DNA from: Mycobacterium barrassiae
GTDB lineage: Bacteria; Actinomycetota; Actinomycetes; Mycobacteriales; Mycobacteriaceae
Assembly (NCBI RefSeq): GCF_025822765.1
Contig: NZ_JACKUK010000026.1
Location: 1-64,000 of the forward strand
Direction of reading: 5' to 3'
DNA: 64,000 nt
Shown one piece after another: positions 1 to 7,836 of the stretch. Under the pieces are notes generated by a model. The model was not told the origin of the DNA. It saw only the letters and a program-made list of their open reading frames with translations, and did no database searches. Position 1 is the stretch's first letter; each line of letters begins with the position of its first letter. The position numbers and the translations under genes were made by a program.

Positions 1-141
1 GACGCCAGGCTCCCGCCCCTCAACACACGCACGCCAACTGCTACAACATCCAAACGCCCCCGCACGGGACGTAGACCCCCTATGGCCGCTGAAACACTTG
101 ACTCGACCTACAGCCAGCTAGTTCGTGGGACGGGCTGTCGG

Positions 142-1410
142 CTACCGCACGCGGAGCAGGTCGTGGTCCTCGATGGCGGTGAGGATGCGGCGCAGCATTT
201 CGGCGGACGTCTGCTCGGGCTGCATCTCCGGCAGGATCTTCGGAGGGTAGAGGGTGGTCGTCCACATGGCCAGCGCGCCGGGTAGCTGTTGTCGATACAG
301 TTCCCATGCCTGTGCCCTTGGCGGGGCTTGGCCTCCTGCGTGGGCAAGATGATCAAGGTAGGTGTCCAGGAGCGCGTTCTCCCACTCACGCCGCTGCTCG
401 ACGCTCAGTGCCGAGGACAGTGCGTAGGACAGATCGCGCGACCAGTGGCCCGCCGAAATGCATTGCCAATCACACAGTCCCATCCGGCCGGTACCGGTGA
501 TGTACCAATTGCCCAGGTGAGTGTCACCGTGGATCAGTGTTCGTGGCAGTCTGTCGTGCGCATCGACTGACGCCTCGAAGCTGCGCCACAGTTGTTCGCC
601 GCGTCCGACCAGTGGAGCAGGCGTCAAACCCATTTCGTCCGCGCGACGTTGGCCGCGTAGGTGGTATCGGCGGATCATGGAGATGGCGCCGGTGGCCTGC
701 CACCACTGCGGGTACGTGCGCAGCCAGGACGGGCGTCGACCGTCGGTGAGTTCCAGCTTTGCGCCCTGTGCATGAAGTTCGGCGAGTTGGACGACGATGT
801 CGTCGGCCTGCTGGCGCGTTATCGCAGTGGTCGGTGTGCAGAAGGTGGCCGCGCGGGTGGCCACCAGATCCTCGAGCAGGTGAATGGCGCGGTACGAATA
901 GTGCTGCGTGGCACTGTAATACCCGTGCGGCGCTTCAAGTTCGAGTAGCGGCCGCAGCCTGTTGTAGAACCCGGCTTCGGCCGGTGCGGTGCCACTGAGG
1001 CCGTTGCTGATGCGAGTGACGAGTGTCGGCGCGCTCTTCACGAAGAGGGTGTTGGGCAACCTATCGGTGTCGCTGCCTGCGGAGTAGTGCAGCAGTATTC
1101 GCGCACGTACTGACGTACCGGACGAATGGCGTTCCACTGACAGTGCTTCGACTCGTGCGCTACCCAGGTGTGGGCGTAGCACGCGGTTCAGGAAGGTGGG
1201 GGTGATGCCTTCGACGCGACCGGGGACCGTCGCATCTGTCCGCATCGGCTGCCGTCGCAAGCGGTCCACCACCGTGGTTGCCGCCAGCGGCCCGAGCGCC
1301 CCCGCCAGCCTCAGCAAGGTACCGACGGACGGCGGGCCGCCAATCGCAGGCGGGGCGCCGACGCGATCGTGGCTTTGCGCGCCCGTCATGAGGGCATGGA
1401 CTCGGTCCAC
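142..1410 (-). CDS. Phosphotransferase-family (APH/choline-kinase-like) protein
   Basis: The 422-residue protein has a kinase-like fold signature. Near residues 295-320 it carries LIHGDTHLGNWY followed by GLCDWQ, matching the Brenner catalytic motif (HxDxxxxN) and the metal-binding D of aminoglycoside phosphotransferase and ecdysteroid-kinase-like families. The family phosphorylates small hydroxylated molecules, and in mycobacteria many members sit in lipid or steroid catabolic loci. The substrate here cannot be told. The GTG at 1410 is taken as the start, but an in-frame ATG at 1389 is equally possible. It is the last gene of a minus-strand series, separated from the N-demethylase genes upstream by a hairpin, so it is probably transcribed on its own. 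Confidence 0.75.
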   Translation of the reverse strand: MDRVHALMTGAQSHDRVGAPPAIGGPPSVGTLLRLAGALGPLAATTVVDRLRRQPMRTDATVPGRVEGITPTFLNRVLRPHLGSARVEALSVERHSSGTSVRARILLHYSAGSDTDRLPNTLFVKSAPTLVTRISNGLSGTAPAEAGFYNRLRPLLELEAPHGYYSATQHYSYRAIHLLEDLVATRAATFCTPTTAITRQQADDIVVQLAELHAQGAKLELTDGRRPSWLRTYPQWWQATGAISMIRRYHLRGQRRADEMGLTPAPLVGRGEQLWRSFEASVDAHDRLPRTLIHGDTHLGNWYITGTGRMGLCDWQCISAGHWSRDLSYALSSALSVEQRREWENALLDTYLDHLAHAGGQAPPRAQAWELYRQQLPGALAMWTTTLYPPKILPEMQPEQTSAEMLRRILTAIEDHDLLRVR

Positions 1411-1489
1411 GCTTCGCGTGCCTGCATGCCGGTACGGTAACGCATCCTAGGTGCCGGTAAGCCCACTGAGGCTACTTTGCGGACTCTAT

Positions 1490-1502
1490 GGGCCTTCGGC
1501 CC
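1490..1502 (-). terminator. Hairpin terminator after the N-demethylase operon
   Basis: A GGGCC-TTC-GGCCC stem-loop, extendable by one or two pairs, begins 12 nt past the stop of the haem-subunit gene. It has no U-tract, as is usual for mycobacterial hairpin terminators. It would end the operon before the phosphotransferase gene. Confidence 0.55.
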
Positions 1503-1513
1503 GTCCGGCGGCG

Positions 1514-2503
1514 CTAGCCGTGGCTGTTCAACCAGGCGACTGCGCGGTCGCGATAGCTGATGATGCCCTTGTAGTCGGCCATGTCGTCGGGCAGTTCAGC
1601 CAGCACCGTCGCGGCCCGTACACGCCAGGCCGGAACGGTGGCCAAATCGACGAACGGCAGCATGTAGGTGCGGATCAGGAAACAGATTGCACCCGACTCG
1701 GGGAGCCGGATCAGGTGCTGCACTTCGACCCGTAGGTGCACCAGGCGACCGAACGTGTCGTCGTCGACGGTCTGGATCATCACACGGTCCGGACCCCACT
1801 CGTGGTAGAGCTCGGTCGAGACGTCGAGGCGCCGACCGATGGTGAGAGTCCAGTTGGTGCGCCGGTAGGTCTCCCCCGGCTGCAGCCGCATCAAAAACTC
1901 CCGCGCCCGGGTGATGACCCCGGTTTCGCGCAATCTAGGTACGGGGCCGTGGATCTCGAGGAACGTCATGCCGACGTCGAAGCCGAATGACCAATCCGCG
2001 GCGAAGGTCACCACACCCGCATCGCCGAACAAGTCGCCGTCGCGCTGGTCGAGCAGCACGATGTCGTCCTGCACCTGGCTGGCGATATAGGCCAGCGGCT
2101 CGGCCGGCAGCGTTGATTCGTCACCCAGCACGAAATCCTGTGTGATTCCGAGCCTTTCGTTGCGCCAATGCCAGGTGTCGCCGGTGCGGGTCAGCGACAT
2201 GATTTCCGGATAAGACTTGGCCATCTCGCCCATCAGGGTGAGCATGGTGTCCCAGCACGCGACGCGCATGTGCGGCAACGCGGCATAGCGGCTGGGGTCC
2301 CGGGCCAGTATCTGCTCCCTCTGCACCAGTTCGTGTTCGTACTCGCTGTCGATGTCGATGATGCGCTCACCCCACTGACCTGCGGGCGTAGGGACGGCGC
2401 TGCCTGCGGGCTCGACGTTGGTGCTGTAGCGGTACTGATCGGTGGGAAACGGGAACGGGAACGTCGCCACCAGATCGGCGGCGGACACCAGGGATGCGGT
2501 CAC
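1514..2503 (-). CDS. Haem-dependent oxidative N-demethylase catalytic subunit (DUF3445 family)
   Basis: This 329-residue protein resembles the DUF3445 family, the haem-b PAS-fold alpha subunit of haem-dependent oxidative N-demethylase (dimethylamine monooxygenase). Recognisable stretches are the N-terminal FPFPxDxYRYS, the central YIASQVQDDIVLLD segment, and RTNWTLTIGRRLD in the C-terminal half. The complex oxidatively removes a methyl group from secondary amines such as dimethylamine, releasing formaldehyde. The GTG start overlaps the reductase stop in a GTGA arrangement, giving translational coupling. The three-gene set with reductase and DmmA-like subunit supports the call. The true amine substrate is inferred from the family only. 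Confidence 0.8.
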   Translation of the reverse strand: MTASLVSAADLVATFPFPFPTDQYRYSTNVEPAGSAVPTPAGQWGERIIDIDSEYEHELVQREQILARDPSRYAALPHMRVACWDTMLTLMGEMAKSYPEIMSLTRTGDTWHWRNERLGITQDFVLGDESTLPAEPLAYIASQVQDDIVLLDQRDGDLFGDAGVVTFAADWSFGFDVGMTFLEIHGPVPRLRETGVITRAREFLMRLQPGETYRRTNWTLTIGRRLDVSTELYHEWGPDRVMIQTVDDDTFGRLVHLRVEVQHLIRLPESGAICFLIRTYMLPFVDLATVPAWRVRAATVLAELPDDMADYKGIISYRDRAVAWLNSHG

Positions 2504-3432
2504 AGCTTCAACTCCAATTCGGTTGAGGCCACGCGGGATACGCAGGCCATGATGGCGTCACCGGCAGCCTTGTCTGCGTCGGTCAGGTACATGTCGCGGT
2601 GTTGGACCTCCCCGCCGGATACGGTGAGCCGGCACTCGCCACACACCCCCTGGCGACACAGGTTGGGAATCGCGTGGCCGGCGGTCTCCAGCGCCTCCAA
2701 CAGTGAGACGCCTGAGTCGACGGTGATGCTGGTTCCCGAGTTCGCGAGCTTCACGGTGAACGGCTCGCCGGGATCGAGGGCTCCGACTCCGAAGCGTTCG
2801 ACGTGGATACGGCTCTGCGGCCAGCCGTTGTCGACGGCTGCGGCCACCACATCGTCGATGAACGTCGTGGGTCCGCAGAGATAGAGGTGGGAACCGAACG
2901 GTTGTGTCGAGAGCACGTCGGGTAGCGCGGCCAGGAAATCGGCGCGCTGCGTGAAGACGCGGGCGGCATCGATCAATGCAGCGATGTCGTTGAGGTGGGC
3001 CCCACGACCCGGCCTGTGCAGGTACAGCAGTTCGGCCTCTCGGCCCCACTGCCGGGCGCTGCGCAGGTGCGAGATCATCGGTGTGACACCGATTCCGGCG
3101 GCGATCAGCAGGTGGCGGCGCGCCCGAAGGATCGGGGCGAAGGCGCTGCGCGGTGGCAGCACTGATACCGGGTCGCCCACCTGGAGGGCGTGGATCCACC
3201 GTGATCCCCCGGCACCGTCGGGTTGTTCGAGCACCGAGATCTCGTATTGAGTGGGGTGTACCGAGTCTCCGGTCAGCGAGTAGGCGTTGGCGACGCCGCC
3301 GCACTGCATCACGATGTGGCTACCGGGGGTGAACGACGGGAGCGTTCCCCCGTCGGGTCGGGCCATGGTCAGACTGCGGACATCGGCCATCGAGTCGTCG
3401 ATCGCGGTGACGACGAGATCGAGGGCGGTCAT
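2500..3432 (-). CDS. N-demethylase reductase subunit (FNR-type flavin domain plus 2Fe-2S ferredoxin)
   Basis: The 310-residue protein passes electrons from NAD(P)H to the haem subunit. It has a phthalate-dioxygenase-reductase layout: an N-terminal flavin-binding barrel (AYSLTG near residue 50), an NAD-binding domain (AAGIGVTPMISHLR near 110 and YLCGPTTFIDDV near 185), and a C-terminal plant-type [2Fe-2S] domain with cysteines in NLCRQGVCGEC and a fourth in IMACVS. The ATG overlaps the preceding stop as ATGA, and the gene overlaps the next by GTGA, so the three subunits are likely made in fixed ratio. It corresponds to the DmmB/beta subunit role. Confidence 0.85.
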   Translation of the reverse strand: MTALDLVVTAIDDSMADVRSLTMARPDGGTLPSFTPGSHIVMQCGGVANAYSLTGDSVHPTQYEISVLEQPDGAGGSRWIHALQVGDPVSVLPPRSAFAPILRARRHLLIAAGIGVTPMISHLRSARQWGREAELLYLHRPGRGAHLNDIAALIDAARVFTQRADFLAALPDVLSTQPFGSHLYLCGPTTFIDDVVAAAVDNGWPQSRIHVERFGVGALDPGEPFTVKLANSGTSITVDSGVSLLEALETAGHAIPNLCRQGVCGECRLTVSGGEVQHRDMYLTDADKAAGDAIMACVSRVASTELELKL

Positions 3433-3968
3433 GCCGTGGCCACCGGACGCTCGGCGTCGACCATGAACCCCAGATGGGCGCCCTGTCGCCGCGAAACGTG
3501 GTAGTACACGAGCAGATTGCGCTCACATCCGTTGCACACGATGGTGTCCTCGAGGGGCGCCGTCACGCCGGTGCGTTCATCGCAGTGCACGCAGAGCACG
3601 GTGCGCTGCTCGACCTCAGTAGTCGCGAAGGTCATTTCGTCGTCGGCGACCTCGCATCGCACCGCGTGGGCCCGCACCTGCAGGCATTCGTGGGCCGGAC
3701 CCGCGACCATCAGCCGCCAGCCGACGCGCGCGTGCGTGAGGTCGGCGTCGACCGCCGCGACGGCCGCTGAAGCGTCACCGACGTGATGGACCGTGACCTG
3801 CGCGTTGGGGCGCGCGGCTGTGATCTGCACGCACCAGGTGTCGACGACGGCGCCGGCTTCCTCTCCGATGGCCACCACCGTCCAAGCCGAGCCCGACAGG
3901 TCGGCGTCGGGCAGCGTCGGTGTCACCGTCCAGGGCGGCACGCTCGTCAGTTCCAGGGCGGGTTTCAC
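3429..3968 (-). CDS. DmmA-like small subunit of the N-demethylase
   Basis: About 179 residues from the GTG at 3968, which is preceded by GGAGG at 8 nt; a GTG at 3998 has no such site. The C-terminal third has two CxxC knuckles (VLCVHCDE and IVCNGCERN) followed by YYHVSRRQGAHLGF, the layout of the DmmA-family C-terminal domain. In characterised enzymes the small subunit is needed for activity; its exact role is not settled. It is the first gene of the operon, and a palindrome lies about 50 nt upstream of its start. Confidence 0.75.
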   Translation of the reverse strand: MKPALELTSVPPWTVTPTLPDADLSGSAWTVVAIGEEAGAVVDTWCVQITAARPNAQVTVHHVGDASAAVAAVDADLTHARVGWRLMVAGPAHECLQVRAHAVRCEVADDEMTFATTEVEQRTVLCVHCDERTGVTAPLEDTIVCNGCERNLLVYYHVSRRQGAHLGFMVDAERPVATA

Positions 3969-4018
3969 GTATGGACACCTCCAGTTGACGTGGTTCACCC
4001 ATAGGGAACCAAGGTCGC

Positions 4019-4036
4019 GTTTCAGGAACGTGAAAC
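4019..4036. promoter_or_regulatory. Palindromic operator candidate upstream of the N-demethylase operon
   Basis: Perfect 6-bp arms GTTTCA and TGAAAC are separated by 6 nt, about 50 nt before the chosen start of the first operon gene. The size and place fit a dimeric repressor or activator site. No regulator gene is adjacent, so the binder is unknown. Confidence 0.4.
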
Positions 4037-4071
4037 TGGTGTCTCAGACATTTGAATCTCGACCCGTGCGC

Positions 4072-4129
4072 CGACTGCACGCTTGTTTACGGTGCTTCTC
4101 GGCCGATGCGTGCAACAAGCGTGCAGTCG
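4072..4129 (-). terminator. Perfect 16-bp inverted repeat 3' of the Ntn-hydrolase gene
   Basis: The arms 4072-4087 and 4114-4129 are exactly complementary over 16 bp (CGACTGCACGCTTGTT on the plus strand) around a 26-nt loop. The structure starts about 22 nt past the stop of the minus-strand gene at 4151-5194 and lies before the promoter of the N-demethylase operon. The simplest reading is a transcription terminator, although the long loop and lack of a U-tract are unusual. Confidence 0.5.
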
Positions 4130-4150
4130 AGGGCCTCGGGGGGACGCTGC

Positions 4151-5194
4151 CTATCGTTCCTGCGACGCGGTCGTGGGCTTCGCCGCGGCGGCCGCGAGCT
4201 CCTGCAGGATCTTCAGCGACAGGAAGGTCATCGGTCCCTTGTCCACGAACTTGTCGGCCACGTTGCCTGCGATGCCACCCTGGACGGCGAGCTCGCTGAC
4301 CAAGTCGAGCTTGAGTTGCGGGCTGCCCTCAGAGAAGTCGAGGTCGTCGAAGTCGACCCACACGATGTTGGGTCGGGTCGTCGACTCGTACACGTACCGC
4401 TTGTTCGTCAGGTCCAGCACCACCTGCCAAATCGTCTGCGAGGCATCGGGCTTGCCCGGATCCGGGATGCGAAAGGGCTGGGCGCAGTTGCGGATCACCG
4501 AAAACATCGCGGCGATGGCCTCCACTTGACCTGCCGGTGTGGGCAGCCGGCTGGCGTAGTAGCTGGCTCGGGCGAACCGGTCGCTTGCCAGAGTGGACCC
4601 CGGCAATGGGGCGTCGCCACCCAGGCCTTCGTAGCGCTTCGCCAGCTCGAGCTGCTTGTCGAAGGTCGGTGAATTCGTCATGACCCGAAAGTCCCTGCTG
4701 TGGTACACCTTTGGCTGTCCGTCGAGGTACTCGATGATCACCGAGTCGCCGCTGGCATCGTCGAGGGCGAGATGGATCGTTGGAGGATTGCCCCCGGTGG
4801 GATCGTCCATTTGCACTACCTGCACGTTGGTTTCGGCGATCCACTGCACGGCCTCGGCCACGGTCGCGAAGTTGTCCAGGAAGTACTGCAGCCAGATGGC
4901 CTGGCTCAGCTGGGTGCGGGAGTCGTCGGGCGTGCCATAGGTCGACTCGGCAAGCCACAGCACGTGCCCGGCCAGGCCTGCCTCGTTCATCCCGTCGACA
5001 GAGATGATGTCGAAGGCCGTCGCGATCACGCTGCCGTACTTCGAGGTCCACGTGAGCTCGCCCCTGACGCCGTCGTCGCGCGCGATGCCACGGGGCTGCT
5101 TCCAAAGGTTCGTCATCAAGTCCTTGTGGAAGTCCATGTTCCGGCCCACCAGGACCGCGTCGCCCGCATCAGGCCAGATCACTCGTGTGCACAT
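4151..5194 (-). CDS. Choloylglycine-hydrolase-family linear amide C-N hydrolase
   Basis: This 347-residue Ntn hydrolase starts MCTRV. Removal of Met exposes Cys2 as the catalytic nucleophile, as in bile salt hydrolase and penicillin V acylase. GRNMDFH (Asp21) and the later NEAGLAGHVLWL region match the family core. No signal peptide is present. Family members cleave linear amides such as bile-salt conjugates, N-acyl-homoserine lactones and penicillin V; the substrate cannot be inferred here. A GGGA Shine-Dalgarno core lies before the ATG. The length is typical for the family (about 330-350). It is monocistronic, followed by a long hairpin. Confidence 0.85.
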   Translation of the reverse strand: MCTRVIWPDAGDAVLVGRNMDFHKDLMTNLWKQPRGIARDDGVRGELTWTSKYGSVIATAFDIISVDGMNEAGLAGHVLWLAESTYGTPDDSRTQLSQAIWLQYFLDNFATVAEAVQWIAETNVQVVQMDDPTGGNPPTIHLALDDASGDSVIIEYLDGQPKVYHSRDFRVMTNSPTFDKQLELAKRYEGLGGDAPLPGSTLASDRFARASYYASRLPTPAGQVEAIAAMFSVIRNCAQPFRIPDPGKPDASQTIWQVVLDLTNKRYVYESTTRPNIVWVDFDDLDFSEGSPQLKLDLVSELAVQGGIAGNVADKFVDKGPMTFLSLKILQELAAAAAKPTTASQER

Positions 5195-5635
5195 CTGTCC
5201 CAGCTTATCGACGGCGCCGCCAGCGCTTGGCGATATTCTCGACGCGACGAGATGTGGCCATGACCACGTCTGGAATTGACGAATTCATGCCGTCAGCACC
5301 CGAGTTGCGAATGCGACATTCCGATGAGAACCGACGGTGGGTTGTAGCTTCTCAAATCCGGTGTCAGTCGCGGCGTCCTGACCTGTCATGATGCGTGTCG
5401 GCTCACGCGATGCCATCGAGCGCCTGTCTCAAACTCGTGTCATTTCTTCAGAACGCCGCTAACCATCCCCTTGGCGAGCAGCGCCCCTCTCGCTGTGCTC
5501 TTGCCCTGCTGCGCCCGGCCTCACCGTGCGACAAGCTGGGTCGACTTGCCGACCCGAGGCGATTGTGCGCGCCCGCGCGTCATTGGTGCGCACTGACCCC
5601 GATACCGGTCGACTGGGGAGCCGAGCCTAGCTCGG
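5195..5635. other. Intergenic stretch without a supported gene
   Basis: I see no convincing coding frame here. Open frames are short and show no family signature. The part next to 5194 should hold the promoter of the Ntn-hydrolase gene. Together with the decayed SDR to its right it looks like degenerated sequence. Confidence 0.4.
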
Positions 5636-6110
5636 TTAGAGCAGTACGCCTCCGCCATCGACAACCAGGACATGACCTGTTATGTACGTTGCAGAGTCGC
5701 TCAATAGCCATTCGAAGGCACCAGCGACGTCCTGTGGTGTCGCCAGCCGGAGGAACGGACGAGTCGTAAGCCGCACCTCGTCGAGGATCTTGCCTACTGT
5801 GCGCTCACCCGGTTCGAGGGCGGTGTTTCGCCGACGGTTTACGTCTGCTTGTGCGTCCGTTGCGACGGGTCCAGGAGCAACTGCATTCACGGCGATTCCG
5901 CGTTGTCCATGCTGCCGGCCTGCCTGACGATGTATGCCGGCGTGAAGGGCGAAACTTCCGAACGGTCACGAGGACTGGCCGTCTGGGCGAGGAGACTGCT
6001 AACGACGCCTACGTCGTCTCCATCGGTAGACCTGCTGGGCCGTTCCGCGATTTCTATTAACCTCACGAGGAACGCATCGTCCAGCCTGTCGGCTCTAGCT
6101 CTTACGCATT
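5636..6110 (-). pseudogene. Decayed short-chain dehydrogenase/reductase gene (3' part)
   Basis: The minus-strand frame 5636-5890 encodes an SDR C-terminus: VNAVAPGPVATDA, then FLRLATPQDVAGAFEWLLSD and ITGHVLVVDGGG. The same frame continues upstream through HGQRGIAV and ALHAG, typical SDR helix residues, to a stop near 5970. Further upstream another frame reads VGVVSSLLAQTASP, resembling the catalytic-serine strand of an SDR. No YxxxK or N-terminal Rossmann glycine motif is found. I infer a remnant with at least one frameshift and a lost 5' half. The N-terminal limit is approximate. Confidence 0.6.
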
Positions 6111-6295
6111 CTTAGGCCCGCCCTTCTGTATCAATCGGTGCGCCGCCGTGAGTTAAGAGACGGACGGGCCGGAAGGCGCTCGACCGAATCCGAAGGCTCC
6201 GGATCCGTCACGCAACGGCCTCTAGGATCTCTCGTCAGCGAGCAGCTGGCGTTGGGATGTCGCTACCACCGGCACCGGGACTTCGCTCAGCCAGT

Positions 6296-6868
6296 TCACG
6301 TAAGAAGGTCTCGCACCGTCGCTTTGAGCGCGGCGCGACAACGGTCGCGAGTTTCCGCCCCGATGAGCCATTTGGAGATCAGTCCTCCCTGAAGCGCAGT
6401 GAGGACCAGGGCGGAGTGATCGGCGTCGACTCCCTTCTTCACCGATCCGTCGAGAACCCCTCTCGAAATCTCAGCGGCCACTTGCGCGACCCAGTGGCGT
6501 GACGAGTTGGCGACTCGATCGGCCAAGCTTTCATCAAATACCGCGGCCGCGGTGAGTTCGTTCCAGACAATGCTATTTTCGCGGACACGTTTCTTAGGGG
6601 CTAAATCGCTGAGCAGCATCGACTCCACAGCATCCAACCCGGTGCGAGATCGCATAGTCGCGGGCGATACCGAGCCCGCGGCTCTTTCCTCGTTGTACTC
6701 CATGGTCGCGGCGAGCAAACCTGCCCGATTCTCAAAGTGGTAATAGACCAGCGAATTGGTAGCGCCTACAGCCTCCGCAACGTCTTCGACTCGAAGCCCG
6801 TTGACACCTCGACGCGCGATAACAGACCACGCGGCCCGCAACATCTGCTCACGCTTTGACTTCGCCAT
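6296..6868 (-). CDS. TetR-family transcriptional regulator
   Basis: About 190 residues from the ATG at 6868 (MAKSKREQ); a TTG at 6889 is less likely. The N-terminal helix-turn-helix reads ...ARRGVNGLRVEDVAEAVGATNSLVYYHFENRAGLLAA at residues 15-50, the standard TetR signature. The C-terminal ligand domain has no recognisable specificity. It diverges from the operon beginning at 7233, and a TetR-sized palindrome sits in that operon's promoter, so it is probably the local repressor. Confidence 0.85.
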   Translation of the reverse strand: MAKSKREQMLRAAWSVIARRGVNGLRVEDVAEAVGATNSLVYYHFENRAGLLAATMEYNEERAAGSVSPATMRSRTGLDAVESMLLSDLAPKKRVRENSIVWNELTAAAVFDESLADRVANSSRHWVAQVAAEISRGVLDGSVKKGVDADHSALVLTALQGGLISKWLIGAETRDRCRAALKATVRDLLT

Positions 6869-7172
6869 TTGGCCAAGATAACAGCGCAACTAACCGTCGG
6901 CCGTCATTGCATTACACCAGTTCGCGAGCGATGGCGCGTAGTGTGCTCCCCCGACCGCCGAGAGATTTCATTGAGGTGACGAGATGGAGGTACTCACGGT
7001 CCTGTAACTCTCTGGCGTAGAACATGATTCAATGCCGCGCTCGCCCTTCGGACGTACGCCCGGAACTAGGTCACGATGCAAGTTGTCGCGCCGCGGGCGG
7101 ACCAGCGGAGGGGAACGGGTCATCACCGTTATTGACATCCGTTAGGTCGGCGCCTACAGTCCGCGTGTCAGG

Positions 7173-7202
7173 AAAAACTGACTGTTACCTCAGTCAGTAT
7201 TT
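7173..7202. promoter_or_regulatory. TetR-type operator palindrome
   Basis: Perfect 8-bp arms ACTGACTG and CAGTCAGT flank TTACCT, with A-rich and T-rich extensions giving a roughly 30-bp dyad. It lies about 30 nt before the ATG at 7233, where a bound repressor would block transcription of the permease operon. The adjacent TetR gene is the natural candidate to bind it. Confidence 0.6.
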
Positions 7203-7232
7203 TTGGTTTTCAGCGCCGAAGGATGACTCCTA

Positions 7233-7835
7233 ATGCTGGGTCCTGCTCCGATCGTTCCGCGAAACTTCGACGTACCGCTTGAGGTACGAACAGAGAAGTT
7301 CACGCTCAGGCCGCTGTCGTGGAAGCACTTCATGCTTGATTACGAGTGCTATATGTCGAGCGTCGAGCATCTTCAGCAGACGTTCGATCTCGACGGTGAC
7401 GGCCTCTTCATCGATGGCGAGCGGTGGCCCGCTAACAGCGACGTCGAGTTCGCGTTTATCGACGCCTCGTGGTGCCAGTTCGAGTGGCAGCATTTGCGTT
7501 CGTCGTTCACATACGCGGCGTTCACGCCTGCCGAGGACAAGGAGTTAGGCTGCGGTTACATCATGCGGTCCAAGAAGCGGCCTTACTTGGTCGAATGTCA
7601 GACCTGGGTCCGCGCCGACATGCTTGCCGAACGGTTCGACCAGGAATTCCATAGTTGGTTCAAGAGCTGGGTCGAGCAGTCGTGGCCTTTCGACCCTGAA
7701 AACGTTGGCTGGCCAGGACGAGAAATCTCATGGGACGACTGGAACGCGCTGCCTGATATCGAGGGTGTGACCGCTATTAGCTCGCGAGTCCCGGCGACGG
7801 CGCACCCACGGTCGACCCATTCAGCGGACCAGTGA
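7233..7835 (+). CDS. GNAT-like hypothetical protein
   Basis: This 200-residue protein opens with VRTEKFTLRPLSWKHFMLDYECYMSS and later has FTYAAFTPAEDKELGCGYI and ECQTWVRADML. That layout recalls the core strands of the GNAT acetyltransferase fold, but no clear acetyl-CoA pyrophosphate loop (Q/RxxGxG/A) is visible, so enzymatic activity is unproven. An AAGGA site precedes the ATG. It is the first gene of the TetR-controlled operon and ends one base before the permease start. It may modify the compound imported by the permease. Confidence 0.6.
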   Translation: MLGPAPIVPRNFDVPLEVRTEKFTLRPLSWKHFMLDYECYMSSVEHLQQTFDLDGDGLFIDGERWPANSDVEFAFIDASWCQFEWQHLRSSFTYAAFTPAEDKELGCGYIMRSKKRPYLVECQTWVRADMLAERFDQEFHSWFKSWVEQSWPFDPENVGWPGREISWDDWNALPDIEGVTAISSRVPATAHPRSTHSADQ

Positions 7836-7836
7836 C

